Assembly (NCBI GenBank): GCA_963921935.1
Contig: OY998179.1
Location: 25,479,114 to 25,543,113 of the forward strand
DNA: 64,000 bases
Source of the DNA: Galeruca laticollis
Lineage: Eukaryota; Arthropoda; Insecta; Coleoptera; Chrysomelidae
Reading direction: 5' to 3'
Shown: positions 53,979 through 64,000 of the stretch, one piece after another
Layout of the letters: each line of letters starts with the position of its first letter
Numbering within the stretch: the first letter of the stretch is position 1
Notes under the pieces: model-generated
The model's input: only the letters and a program-made list of their open reading frames with translations
Databases searched by the model: none
What the model was told of the DNA's origin: nothing
Made by a program: the position numbers and the translations under genes

Positions 53979-54202
53979 TGGGGCAACGGTCAGTAGCGCG
54001 CAGCGGTCAGAAATGTTTTCAGGTAGTTGAAATTCTATGGGTCAATAGCGCGCGGTATACAATCGGTAAACCGGTCAATTGCGCGAACGGTTCCTTTATA
54101 GAAATATGCTCGTCTTAAACAATTTTTTTAACACGTAACATGCCATAGGAAAACACCTGAAAAGAAAACTATATAAAATAGTGATTATAAGATATATTTT
54201 TT

Positions 54203-56067
54203 TTATTTTTTTGCAAAATTAAAACAAACACTTTTAATTAAATTAAATCTTTCAATATGGTTATTTACATATAAATTAATTAAATTTGTTACATAATCTT
54301 TGCGTTTTTTATACCTAATATTATTACAAGCTTTAGGCAAATGTACACTATTTATTTTAATATATGTATTAATTTGTACATCTTTTAAAACATTAATAAA
54401 TTTAAAAATATCTGGATGCGCTACATAAAAACTGGAGTTAAAATGACTGTGGAATGATTCACAAGCATTTGTTGTACGTTCTTGATCACTATTACAAGAA
54501 GCCCACATTTTTGGAGGAAAAACGGAATCATCAGATATATAATTATCAACTAAATAATCAGCATATTCAATTAGTTTAGCATTCTGAGGTATATCTGAGT
54601 AAAGGTCTTCTACAAAACAATCCCCTACTTCGTTAGGATTTAGAAATAATAATCCAAAAGTGTAATGCAACCAAAGACCTATTGCTGAATTAGAATCCCT
54701 GTACTCAGATACCAACCCAAGATTTTGAATTTTACGATACCAGGACTGGGTCAAATGAAACCTACATCCTATTATATTTATGTCTGGCCAAATTTTCTTA
54801 ACTCCAACGTGTATCGCTTTTTCAAAATCACTTACGATTTCTTTGGGCTCAAACCTTAAATTTATACTAGCACAATAACTTTTTAAAAGCTTAAATGCCT
54901 CAAAGTAAGTATTAGATTGTTTGTTTGGCAGTAAAATAAATACTAAAGGTATATAATGTCCGTTTTCTACTGTATGTATCGTAAATAACTGAGTTAAAAA
55001 TTTCGGGCAATAACTGAAAGTTCCGTCTACATAAATTTTAGGTCGTGAACACAGATACTGTAAATTTGTTTGACAGGAAAATATTATTACATTTAAGTTC
55101 GTGTTATTTACCAATAAAAATTCTTCGTCCTTATTTGTTTTAATAACAATAGATTCTAGAGCTTCTTGGAGGTCTTCTAATGATTGAGGTAAAACTGGCA
55201 AAACGCTTCGTCTTGATCGATATACACTTTTTCTTATATTATCAAGGTCCCGTGTTGTGAGATTCACTTCTGCGGGAGCTTCTTTAAGCTCAGTATTGAT
55301 GATCTTAGAAGGTCTTTGCGATATGTCTTCTACAGCCTTCCTTTTAATTCCGTTTTGTAATTTCTGTGAAACAACATTAAAATATATAAATAATATATAT
55401 CTACTATAATTTTTGAGGTTTATAAGAGTGAGTATTTTTGAAAAATAACAAATTTAAGAAATTAGATGAATATCCGAAATATTTAACTTATACGAATAAA
55501 ATTAATCATATTATATTATATACGTAGGTCGAGTAGTGAGCCATTATTAACCGAGGAGTTGTACTAATATTTTAAAATTTTATTTAATTAGATTTTGATA
55601 AAGGCAGAAATGATGCTAATTTCAAATAAGTTTTTATAATTTTATCATACCCATTAAGTGTACCTACTAGTGCTGAATTTGCGAGTTTGATTTTGTTTAG
55701 AATTAGAAATAAGAGTTTCTGTTTATATTTCATTGAAAATATAAAAAAAGTTCATTATTTACCTAGGGAGAGAAATATTATTTCTCATTCGAGCTTTGGA
55801 GTTAATAATGACGATTTCTAAGGTTAGTAGTAAGAAATATAATTATTAAAAACTTACCTTAACGTGTAAATTTTCATCAAATGCGTGACTGTGATTGTCT
55901 TTTTGCTGTAACAACACCTCTTCTGATTTATCCACAGAAATCGAAGCTGGACATCCTCGCTTTGTACAGCGATATGAAACACCTAATATAGTTTCTCTAT
56001 CTTTGCGAAAAGTATAACTTTTAACTATTAATAATTTTTTTCCGCGCTCACTTAACATGGTCTCCAT
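54203..56067 (-). CDS. FLYWCH + MULE transposase, two exons, apparently intact
   Basis: Exon 1 is 56067-55858 and exon 2 is 55363-54203; the 494-bp intron has GTAAGT at 55857 and a TTTCACAG acceptor, phase 0. The protein is about 456 aa without stops. Exon 1 encodes a FLYWCH zinc finger (GVSYRCTKRGCPASISVD, then HSHAF; Cys-Cys-His-His). Exon 2 encodes the MULE catalytic domain: KIYVDGTFSYCPKFLTQLFT with Asp at about 183, KEIVSDFEKA with Asp at about 249, GCRFHLTQSWYRKIQ (the conserved C-x2-H), and RTTNACESFHSHFN with Glu at about 372. The DDE triad, C-x2-H and the FLYWCH ligands are all present. A splice acceptor-like CAG near 56090 hints at an upstream non-coding exon. It lies inside the TIR-bounded element and should be its transposase; a domesticated gene is the alternative. 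Confidence 0.9.
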
Positions 56068-56302
56068 TTCGGTATCGTAAACTTCTTCTGAATAATGTAA
56101 GTGAGTAAATGTAATTTAATGTGTACAATCATAAGACTGAAAGACCCCTTGCTATTAGGGACAGGTACTAATATCATGTCTGCGCGCAATCGACCTGTCC
56201 CTTTTAGAACCCTCTTATAATCTGTAAGGATTAAACTGACCGCTGCGCGCTATCGGAATACACCCAAATGGTGCGCACCTGTTTTTTGTAGCCAGCTCTG
56301 CG

Positions 56303-57398
56303 ACTAATAGATAATAAAATTAAAATTGTGGGAGCATATCTCTCGCCTAATAATAATTTAAAAGCTATAGTATTTTATAATATAACTAAAACTCACAGTA
56401 TAGTTCTCTCAGTGGGTGATTTAAACTGCTCTCGCTAAATACCCAAATACTAACGGAAATACTCCAGAGATTCTGTGATAATGCTGATTGCAACATTTAC
56501 AGCAGAGATGACCCTACACGCTTTCCCTACAAAAACCACTCCCCCAGTACGATTGATATAGCCATCGGACGCAACACAAATAATAAAACGAAAATTAAAA
56601 CAATTCCGATCATGATCCCGTCCATATTGAACTAAAACTTACACATAACATACTCACACCCACAAAAAAAACTTATTATTGCACTAAAATCTAGAAAATA
56701 CCTTAACGAACACTTAACAATCACTGACAAAATAAAAAACCCTAATCACCTATCAAACACAATTATAAACCTATAAAGCATCATCATCAACTCCAGAAAT
56801 AATTCAACCTCTCTTAAACCTAAACTGCACATTATTAACACCCCTCCCGATTATATCACAAAAATCATCCAAGTACGCAGAAGATGGCAATCATCCCGAC
56901 ATGATAATGACAGCCAACTACTTAAACACTACCAAAATACAATAAACACGTTAGTAAAATAATACAAGAACTACACTTGGAAGTTATTTTTAGAGAAACT
57001 CACCCCTGAAGATAACTCCCTGTGGAAAATATCCAGACGCCTGAGGAACAAATACAATTAATTAACAAAAATTATTGCAAAACGGAAAAACACGGAGAAA
57101 TCTAAAATATCATAATGTTTTGGAGAGTATTTCCAAAACAATTTTACAAACAACACATCAAACTCGCAACACCATAATAATATATCACAAACAGAAATAG
57201 TTCAAAACCACATACACAAAACACATACTTCAAACACAAAAAACCTAGCAACATATCATGACATTTACAATACCATTCAATCTCTCAAAAACAAAACAGC
57301 CCAAACGTACTGCTCAAAAACCTACCTAAAAAAAGCAGAAGTGCAAATAACGTACATCGCTAACTACCTATATCACCAAAATAAGCAACTACGCCGAT
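56303..57398 (+). pseudogene. Jockey-like ORF2: endonuclease end and linker
   Basis: DNKIKIVGAYLSPNNNLKAI, then VLSVGDLNCSR (the GDFN-like catalytic block), then decayed linker. It continues the frame broken by the MULE. Many stops in the linker up to the RT domain. Confidence 0.7.
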
Positions 57399-58600
57399 AT
57401 GCTCAAGATTGCCAACATTATCCCAATAATTAAAGCCAACAAACAACGCCGTTATGTGGATAGCTATAAACTTATCTCTTTACTAAACAATGTAGCAGAG
57501 GTTATAGACAAAATCATTCTAAAAAGGATTCAAAATTTCTCGGATAAACACATGATAATACCCACCAAGCAATACGGATTCAAAGGTCGGCACAGCACAG
57601 TCACACAAATTATAAGAGTTTTCAACCACATTAGGGAAGGATTTCGTGACCAAAACAAATCTGTTATGGTCACGATTGACATACAAAATGTTTTTGACTC
57701 CGTATGGCACGAGGGACTAACCTACAAACTTATAAGAATAAAACTACTCGATTATTCAATTAAAATTATTTACTCTTATCTCACTGATCGTAAATTATAC
57801 ATTAATATAAAACGAAGGCCATGCGGGACCATATCCCATACAAGTTGAAGTTCATCAAGGATCAGTTCTGTTACCTTTGCTATATTCCCTATACACCCAT
57901 GATTTACCCACTACTACTCAAATCCTAACTGCCCTGTATGTTGACGACACTTGCTTTGTTTCATCAGCTAAAACACCAGACATTGCATTACACCACATTC
58001 AAACACATTTTAAAACAAACATCATTCCACGACTGAGAGAGAATAAACTAGTTATTAACACCTCCAATCATTGCAATCGCAGCTGTGCATAGACGGACAA
58101 ATTATCCCACCCAGCAACACACTTAAATACCTAGGATACACGATACAAGGTAATATCAACGCCCACATTAGTCGACAAGTGCAAAAAGCTAAAGTTGCGA
58201 TGAGTAGATTATAACCTCTAATCTGCAGACATAGTTATCCCTCAACGGTAAAGAAAATGTTAATTTAGAAACAGATTATTAGACCAATACTCACATACGC
58301 CACCCCGGTTTATTATACTGCCACTAAACACAACTTCCACACACTGCAGAGGGTGCAAAACAAGTGTATTCGCATGGTAATTAAATACACAACAAGTTAC
58401 CCCATACTTCCTAGAACCTCATGGTTACAGGAACAAACCGACATACCTACTATCAATGAGTTCATACCAAAAATATCCACTAACTTCTATAATCAGTGTC
58501 TCCCTAAAAATCTTCGTGATAAACTCAAAGCCGCAATCGCCGCAGAAGATACCCGTGATAGTGGGTGTAAGCTTCTGCATGGATCGTTATTCATATAATA
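57399..58600 (+). pseudogene. Jockey-like ORF2: reverse transcriptase
   Basis: MLKIANIIPIIKANKQRRYV, then SYKLISLLNNVAEVIDKIIL, KQYGFKGRHSTVTQIIRVF, VMVTIDIQNVFDSVWHEGLT (first RT Asp, then F-D-VWH) and IIYSYLTDRKLYINI. After a break come MLYSLYTHDLPTTT and ALYVDDTCFVSS (the YVDD-type catalytic loop). The tail holds QIIRPILTYATPVYYTAT, LQRVQNKCIRMVIKY and TDIPTINEFI. Frames change near 57848 and 58095. 3' end near 58650, no clear poly-A. Together with 48305-48824, 51997-52325 and 56303-57398 it makes one dismembered element. Confidence 0.85.
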
Positions 58601-58650
58601 AGTTGTTTATATCCAACAACCAAATATATCAAATTAGGGGATAACGTAAA

Positions 58651-59085
58651 TACCTCTAATCACATCTCACATGATAATACAACAAAAACAAAAATCTAAC
58701 ATAACCAACATCTGCCATGTTGCTGTCTCTAATAAACTACTCGTTCACTCGATTTTAAAACCCTGTTTTCCAGATGCTTATCAGGGATTTACCAGTCGTG
58801 GTGTCAAATTTATATAGTCCTTATTTTAATATTTTTTCTACTTCCCTTACTAAAACCGCACTTTGGACACAGGTTTGACATGCACAAAACGACTCTTTAA
58901 ACACTAGTGTTTAAAATGCGAAAAGTCACATCTCGTTTATCTTTTGTTTTTTAAACGTCAAATCAAGTATAACTTTTGTATGTTAATTTCATGTTCCGTG
59001 ATAATTTTGTTATTCTGCGTCATTTGATTTGTCAGTCAGCTGTCAGCCATCGTCCGTCATGTAATGAATATAATTCAAATGTAAT
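58651..59085. other. No gene
   Basis: 3' flank of the Jockey-like element; nothing recognised. Confidence 0.3.
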
Positions 59086-59225
59086 ATCAGTGTTTTTAAA
59101 TGAAACTCAAGGTCTCTAGTTAATTCCACAATATAATACAATATAATATAGAGACCTTGAGTTTCATTTAAAAACACTAATATGTGCATATTCCACGAAG
59201 TAAGGGTCGAGACAGTCAATTTCAT
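59086..59225. repeat. Inverted Penelope PLE-A tails
   Basis: AAATGAAACTCAAGGTCTCT at about 59099 is inverted at about 59147-59170 (AGAGACCTTGAGTTTCATTT). It is followed by ATATTCCACGAAGTAAGGGT and CGAGACAGT, the PLE-A terminal motifs also seen at 18905-18960 and 61765-61900. Confidence 0.75.
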
Positions 59226-59399
59226 TAAATATAATATCATTTATTCCTTCCCGCGGGCGATGAAAAAGTATAGTAAGCACCTAGTGTTAAAAACTTCTTT
59301 AGTCACTCGTTTGACAACGAAATCGTTCCGCTTCGCTCCACTCGTGCCTAAGTAAAACTCGTGACAAAAGTAACCTTTTTGACACTTGGTACTTAATAT

Positions 59400-59645
59400 A
59401 CTATTTCGTAATAGAGCGGTCCTTGCAGATATCGGGTAGTCTACACATTGCACTTTTAGCCAGCCCTATTCTCCGTCACTTTCTCTCACTTTAACCTGTG
59501 TTCTAATATGTGAGCCTAGGTACATAATATGGTCTACGATTTGAAATCTTTGTAGGGCATTTGTCAGTTGTAGAGTGTTAGATTTGAACCGTCAACAATC
59601 ATTATTTTGGTTTCATAATCTAAATATACTGAAAAACACATCAGC
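59400..59645 (-). pseudogene. Non-LTR reverse transcriptase thumb remnant
   Basis: Minus strand: SVYLDYETKIMIVDGSN, then after a frame change LQRFQIVDHIMYLGSHIRTQ, then an IRxRI-like ALL...S segment. This matches the T-K-M-V---N---VxxFxYLGS-I region of non-LTR RTs. Short and decayed. Confidence 0.5.
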
Positions 59646-59692
59646 CTGTATTTATCAGTTTCCTCGAATTATTTTCATCATAAGTTACTTGT

Positions 59693-60960
59693 ATGGGCAT
59701 CACAAGGAAACGATTAAATTATGAAGTACGACCAGGTAAGCTGGAAACCGTTGTTGTCGATATTTTCTTTTCCCATTCTCTCCAGAACAAACCGATTAGA
59801 GATTGTGTCGACCCACCTAACTCTCGTCATTCTCCTGTAGATCCATATTTCGAAGCTTTGAAACGGCTTATCGATTCCTCTGAGACTGTCTATGCCTACA
59901 ATACATCAGTATTGAGAAGATGAAACACTTCAAAAGTCTCACTCTTAATTATAATTTTAGGTCTCTAAATATTTTAAAAACTTGACTCCTATTTTTTCCA
60001 CATCAATATACACCTACAGGTGAATCATTCTACCGTTTCTCATTGGTTTCATTCATGAATAAAAAACGTAAAATAGTGTATATTATCTACTAATAAAAAT
60101 TATTCATTTAATCATGTATACAGTAGACTTTATTGAAAAGTGAACAATTCTCTTTGTTGTTGTCTTCCGGTATACGAAATATTTCGACCTTGACAAAGTT
60201 CATTACACGAAACATTGAACTAAACAAACAGTTCAAATTATGTTTTTTTTACTGTTAAAACAATTACAGTTGAAAAATTCATCGATTTCAAATAACTGTT
60301 CGTTCTTTTTATACCCATGTAATTTTGCTGTTTGTCGCTTTTGTGTTACCATTGAATAGAGGGAGTCGAAAACAGGAAAAACAGATTGAAAAATATGATC
60401 CCAGGAGAATGCTTCATTTATAGAAAACTGATTCAGATTCAGTACGGAAATAAAACAAACACTGCAATTGATTACCGTAGTTATTATCTCGTGTTATTTT
60501 TGTTTTTATCTATCTGTATGATTATGTAGGCGTGACTAAACTTGTGGGGATGTTAAATTTTGTAACAATTATTATTATTAGGTGACGGGTTTTTCGATTC
60601 TCGTATTATTACTGCTATAAGATTACATTTTTGTTGCAAAAACATATTTTATTACTGTAGTATGTTTTTATATAATTGTACAAGATTTTGAAGAAATAAT
60701 TACTCTTTTATATTATTACCTCGAATTATTAGGGTGTCAGTATTACGGCCAACCGAAATATTCGGGGGTGTCCGAATTATGTTCATATTCCAATATTTCA
60801 AGTTATGTATCTTACATCTTTGTCTGATAAAAGGAGCATTGTATTCCATGTTCTTCGTTCATTTTTGTAAATTAAAGTATCGTGTCCTAATTCTGACTCG
60901 GGGTGTCATAATTACATTCAATGATGTCCGTTTTATGTACATGTAATGTTCTCGTTGTTA
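59693..60960. other. No clear gene; pogo-like element 5' flank near 60730
   Basis: The 59693-59923 frame lacks any recognised domain. From 60730, GGGTGTCAGTATTACGGCC, GGGGTGTCCGAATTATG and GGGTGTCATAATTACATTC repeat a GTGTC(C/A)xAATTA theme that also occurs after the pogo-like gene at 63195-63440. It probably marks subterminal sequence of that element. Confidence 0.35.
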
Positions 60961-60964
60961 CAGA

Positions 60965-61217
60965 ATGTCCTTAAAGAAAAATTGTAAATATTCATCAGAC
61001 ACACTAATATCGGCATTAGAAGCTATAAAAAATGGAATGGCTATTAAAGCTGCAAGTAGAGAATATAATATTCCCAAAACTACCCTTCACTCAAAATTTT
61101 ATGGAAAGTATCCTGTTGAGTGTAAAGCTGGAGCCCCTACAACTTTATCGAAAGAAGAAGAGGACACCCTAGCAAAGTGGATAATAGCGGTAGCTAAAGT
61201 AGGATTTCCGGTAACCA
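60965..61217 (+). pseudogene. Pogo/jerky-like transposase, N-terminal HTH part
   Basis: ATG at 60965 follows a TTGTTACAG acceptor-like sequence. It reads YSSDTLISALEAIKNGMAIK, then AASREYNIPKTTLHSKFYGK (psq-type HTH), then AGAPTTLSKEEEDTLAKWII, then AKVGFPVTK (start of the CENP-B-type second HTH). Replaced at 61218 by Penelope sequence. The DDE catalytic domain is missing; the C-terminal part continues at 62044. Confidence 0.8.
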
Positions 61218-62043
61218 AGTGCAAACATCTACTTGACACCAATCATTCATTGACACCTAACACAGAACTAGAAGTACTGCATATTTGTGAAAAAAAAAGA
61301 ACTGGATTTCCTTGAAGAATTGGAAATTAGAAGACATTTAAGAAACCCACAATATGAAGTTGTCAATGAACAGTTAAATCTAGGGAATTCTCCACTAATA
61401 AACTGTCTTCTTAAGTGATAATTGTAAAGATCAGCAGATATAGTTTTCCTGGTTTTCTAAATCATTGCACAGTTATACTGATCTTAATTGGAAAAATGTT
61501 ATCCAGGATATCACCATAGGGCTAATAATATCTAAGCTTCAATATTTGTAATATCACATCTTCTTCTTTTTTCTATAAACATATATTAAGCCAATCACAA
61601 GTTAGGTTACTTCTTGGTCTAGCCAAAAATAACTACTAAACATAAGGTAGGCATAAAATGAAATGTAACTTCTGTCATTCTGACGATGATATTGATTTAT
61701 CGAAAAAATTGTCATTTTTTTAGAATTTTCAATAACTTGTATTATATTGTGGAATTAACTAGAGACCTTGAGTTTCATTTAAAAACACTAATATGAGCAT
61801 ATTCCACGAAGTAAGGGTCGAGACAGTCAATTTCAGTATATTATATTGAAATTAACTGTCTCTACCCTTACTTGGTGGAATCTACTCATATTAGTGTTTT
61901 AAATGAAACTCACGGTTTCTAGTTAATTCCACAATATAATAAAAATTGTTGAAAATCCTAAAAAATTTTCAACAATTTTTCTTATATTGTGGAATTAACT
62001 AGAAACCGTGAGTTTAATTTAAAACACTAGTATATTATATTGA
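61218..62043 (+). mobile_element. Penelope-like element PLE-A, copy A4, with inverted tail
   Basis: Begins inside the endonuclease C-terminus (KHLLDTNHSLTPNTELEVLH, one frame slip in the A-run at about 61290, then EELEIRRHLRNPQYEVVNEQ and NSPLINCLLK with a stop). It runs through the 3' tail and ends in two nested inverted tail repeats (axis near 61845 and again near 61965). The host frame is broken on both sides, with host coding sequence lost. Confidence 0.85.
61673..61716 (+). ncRNA. Hammerhead-like motif in PLE-A4, mutated
   Basis: CTGACGA at 61680-61686, GATA/TATC helix II, GAAA at 61702-61705, GTC at 61711-61713. The C that starts helix III in A2 and A3 is A here, which should weaken helix III. 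Confidence 0.4.
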
Positions 62044-62544
62044 CCTGAAAAATTAAAAGAGGGAGCCAAGAAAAAAACCTTAGTTAAAATACTTGCTGTT
62101 GCTAGTTCAGAACAGTGGAAGGCATTTTATAATGGTAAGAAACGGGCAAAAGAGCAGATAGAACAAGAAAAAGAAAATAGGAAGAAATTTCGCCTGGAAA
62201 AGCTAAAATAAAAGTCAGCAAAACCAAAAAACCCAAGAAAACAGAAAATGAATAACGGATCCGAACTAAAAGAGACGAATTTCAATGAAAAAGATCCACC
62301 ACTAAAGAGTGCCAACGAAAAAATGAATGCTCATGGAGACAAAATTATTGTAGACCTAGAGAAACATTTTAAGAAAGGAGATTATGTTATTGTTAATTAC
62401 ATTGACCAAAAATTTCCAGGCATAATACTTGAAATAAGTGACGAAGAGGAGGCTTACGTAAGTGCTATGACCCCAAGTGGAAGCAGCTGGAAGAATTTAA
62501 CGATATTGAAGAAAAAATTAGCAAGCCTTACTAATAAACAATAA
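62044..62544 (+). pseudogene. Pogo/jerky-like transposase, C-terminal part
   Basis: EKLKEGAKKKTLVKILAVAS, then SEQWKAFYNGKKRAKEQIEQ, one TAA, then KPRKQKMNNGSEL, then KHFKKGDYVIVNYIDQKFPG and ILEISDEEEAYVSAMTPSGS with a late frame slip before the EFNDIEEKISKPY-like end. The basic/acidic linker followed by a small chromo-like beta fold is typical of the C-terminal extension of insect pogo/jerky-like proteins. Same frame before and after the TAA. Confidence 0.65.
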
Positions 62545-62571
62545 TAAAAGATAAAGAATAAATTTATATCG

Positions 62572-62838
62572 GTAGAACTTTTAGGAATTTTAAAACTAGA
62601 ATTTCGGAGCACAAACGTAGCTATGACAACAAAAAATTAGATTCTAACTATTCAAATCATTTATTAGAAAACCAACACATTTTCGACCCAAATTTTGAAA
62701 TTCTCCATGTAGTCGGTAAATCCTTTAGTTTAAATTTATTAGAAGCCCTAGAGATTAACAAAAATAAATATTCAGGTAATCTCCTAAACGACCAAATAGA
62801 TATCAATCAGTCTCCTTTATTGAACCTCTTTACCTAGA
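62572..62838 (+). pseudogene. Penelope GIY-YIG endonuclease C-terminus (PLE-C)
   Basis: GRTFRNFKTRISEHKRSYDN (with small frame differences), then KLDSNYSNHLLENQHIFDPN, then FEILHVVGKSFSLNLLEALE, then LLNDQIDINQSPLLNLFT and a stop. This is a third Penelope family, distinct from PLE-A and PLE-B. About 130 bp downstream lies TGACAAAGCTA...TAGTGAAACGCGTC, a possible degenerate hammerhead. Confidence 0.88.
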
Positions 62839-62839
62839 A

Positions 62840-63540
62840 GATAGCTTAGGAATGTTTGTAGTGAATGAATTTCCAGGTAATATCTTTTAATACCATTGTT
62901 AACCTTAGTAAATAGATTTAGCACTGTATATATTAAGACATTTTTATATTTTACCTTCATTCGTTTTGACAAAGCTACTGTGTTAGTGAAACGCGTCAAC
63001 AAGTTTAAATTGAACATTAGCTCAAATATATGAAGATTTAAACAAACTATATTGTTTTATTTCATCGTTCAGTATGGATCTTCATCAAGTAAAAGCCTCA
63101 TCTATTCAATAATAAAAGAGGTCTATTCAGGGTACCTGCAATTGAAAAGTTCATAAATATACAATAATTTCAACTTTTTATAACAATTTTTACTCCCATG
63201 TCACAATTAGGTTAAGTTTGTGTCCGAAATGCCGACACTGTCCGTTTTTTGTACCTGGGGGTGTCATTTTTAGCACTTTAGTTGGATATCTGTGTCCGAA
63301 TTAGGATCATGGTTTATACTTTTATATTTTATTTTTTAAGAAAAAAATTTATTTTCCTGTATTGTTTTCAGTTCTAAACATAAATAAATTAAATGTTCAA
63401 GAAATCAGATTAATTTTTTTCATTCGGGTGTCACAAATACGAACAAAGTTACCAAGAAAGTGAGTAAAGCTATTCCTTAAGATGTCTGAATTTGGTACAT
63501 TTACCTTATGTCATTATTAATAAATATATTTTTCCGCAAA
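62840..63540. other. PLE-C tail and pogo-like 3' flank; no gene
   Basis: The first part is Penelope 3' sequence; from about 63195 the GTGTC(C/A)xAA motifs match the 5' flank of the pogo-like gene. Confidence 0.4.
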
Positions 63541-63547
63541 TCGCTAG

Positions 63548-63656
63548 GAAATTTTGACATTCCTGTCAAAATTTCTTGAAGAAAAAGTCAGGACTTCCTT
63601 ACTGTAAGGAAATGTCATTTCCTTACTGTAAGGAAATGATATTTCCGTACAGTTGT
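63548..63656. repeat. Palindrome cluster 3' of recombinase copy 6
   Basis: GAAATTTTGACA/TGTCAAAATTTC (63548-63575) is followed by two tandem TTCCTTACTGTAAGGAAATG palindromes. It lies about 95 bp beyond the stop of the minus-strand recombinase. Confidence 0.8.
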
Positions 63657-63750
63657 TAGTGTTCTACATAAATGATTGAAAACACATTGCTTATAAGGAA
63701 TTAATTTATATTTTGAAAACATCAAGTCATTGCTGAATACATTTTTAAGA

Positions 63751-64000
63751 TCAATTTGTTATATTTACAGTAATTTGACAGTTAGTACAATTATTGAACA
63801 TTGGAGGAACACTCTTAGAACTATGAGAAACATTTTGGACAACGTGCAGGGTGGTAGGGTCATTTTGTTGAATATTTTGTACTGTGAAAATTTTATTTGC
63901 CACCTCAACCTTATTGTTAAGCGATTCTTCGATATATCCTTCAACAACGTTTGATGACTTCCATCCGCCATGCCTCTTTAAACTAGTTATGTCGGTACCA
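63751..64000 (-). CDS. CryptonI-like tyrosine recombinase, C-terminal end (copy 6, partial)
   Basis: An open minus-strand frame enters from the window edge with TDITSLKRHGGWKSSNVVEG, then YIEESLNNKVEVANKIF, giving the His/Trp block and the nucleophile Tyr. It ends FNNCTNCQITVNITN at TGA 63753-63751. It is the same family as copies 1 and 2 and has no stop in the visible part. The rest of the gene lies outside the window, so intactness cannot be judged. Confidence 0.85.
   Translation of the reverse strand, partial: GTDITSLKRHGGWKSSNVVEGYIEESLNNKVEVANKIFTVQNIQQNDPTTLHVVQNVSHSSKSVPPMFNNCTNCQITVNITN

Larger units (their letters stand above)
52326..56302. mobile_element. 3.98-kb MULE DNA transposon
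   Basis: Termini are CGGGGAGCTGGCTACAAAAA and, from the right end inward, CGCAGAGCTGGCTACAAAAA, both followed by ACAGG and GGTGCGC. Imperfect 9-10 bp flanking repeats (TTAATATAGA at 52316-52325, ACTAATAGAT at 56303-56312) fit the MULE duplication length. It inserts in the endonuclease of a Jockey-like element; the EDIALLI frame is continued by KIKIVGAYLSPN on the far side. It encodes a two-exon minus-strand transposase. The left TIR is interrupted by a foldback element. Confidence 0.88.

Noticed and set aside
59693..59923. 76-codon plus-strand frame with balanced composition
   Set aside because: Looks protein-like but matches no family I know and has no supporting context; left unannotated rather than guessed.
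1..64000. CRISPR arrays, bacterial operons or ribosome-binding sites
   Set aside because: The window has introns, eukaryotic transposons and no spaced short direct repeats of CRISPR type.
1..64000. Functional tRNA or rRNA genes
   Set aside because: Only one B-box-like motif (near 2790) was seen and no complete cloverleaf; no rRNA signature was recognised.

Overview
The window is AT-rich eukaryotic DNA from an insect. Evidence: GT-AG introns of about 50-65 bp inside element genes, THAP-type and insect-type tyrosine-recombinase (CryptonI-like) genes, and insect-style Penelope, Gypsy, BEL/Pao, piggyBac, hAT, Harbinger, pogo and MULE relatives. A beetle or hemipteran is plausible, but the sequence alone does not fix the order. 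No ordinary host gene is intact. The window is a graveyard of nested transposable elements plus one Usp2-like processed pseudogene.

Layout. 1-9.1 kb: remnants of Tc1/mariner, THAP, copia, a TA-flanked MITE, a hAT deletion derivative with a perfect 8-bp target duplication, another Tc1-like gene and a 250-bp direct repeat. 9.1-13.6 kb: 5' LTR and gag of a Gypsy-type element, a dispersed repeat split by a CryptonI-like mini-element, and a mariner-like N-terminus. 13.65-18.06 kb: termini and gene remnants of a PIF/Harbinger element enclosing a non-LTR reverse-transcriptase tail joined to a Usp2-like pseudogene. 18.2-20.3 kb: three Penelope-like copies in plus-minus-plus order, giving a palindrome of about 600-bp arms with hammerhead-like ribozyme cores. 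20.3-30.6 kb: a Gypsy element with both LTRs, interrupted by a Penelope unit and by a TIR DNA transposon. 31.2-33.8 kb: two inverted minisatellite arrays. 33.8-36.8 kb: two tyrosine-recombinase genes with conserved introns and palindromes. 36.8-38.1 kb: an almost complete IS630/Tc1-type transposase. 38.3-44.7 kb: a piggyBac broken by a CryptonI-like mini-element and by a 4.46-kb transposon encoding a SWIM/YqaJ nuclease and a DDE_4 transposase. 45-48.3 kb: BEL/Pao tail, another palindrome mini-element, non-LTR tails. 48.3-58.6 kb: a Jockey-like element split by a THAP-gene transposon and by a 3.98-kb MULE that carries the only apparently intact gene (FLYWCH + MULE transposase) and itself holds a foldback element. 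59-64 kb: Penelope tails, a pogo-like gene interrupted by Penelope, another Penelope endonuclease, and the C-terminus of a sixth recombinase copy running off the end.

The most interesting recurrent pattern is that six tyrosine-recombinase (CryptonI-like) units or mini-elements are each associated with long palindromes just 3' of the gene. The palindromes differ in sequence but share a layout, which suggests that a folded structure, not the sequence, is what is conserved. The second strong candidate is the YqaJ/SWIM transposon, whose TIRs and perfect 8-bp duplication are directly visible.
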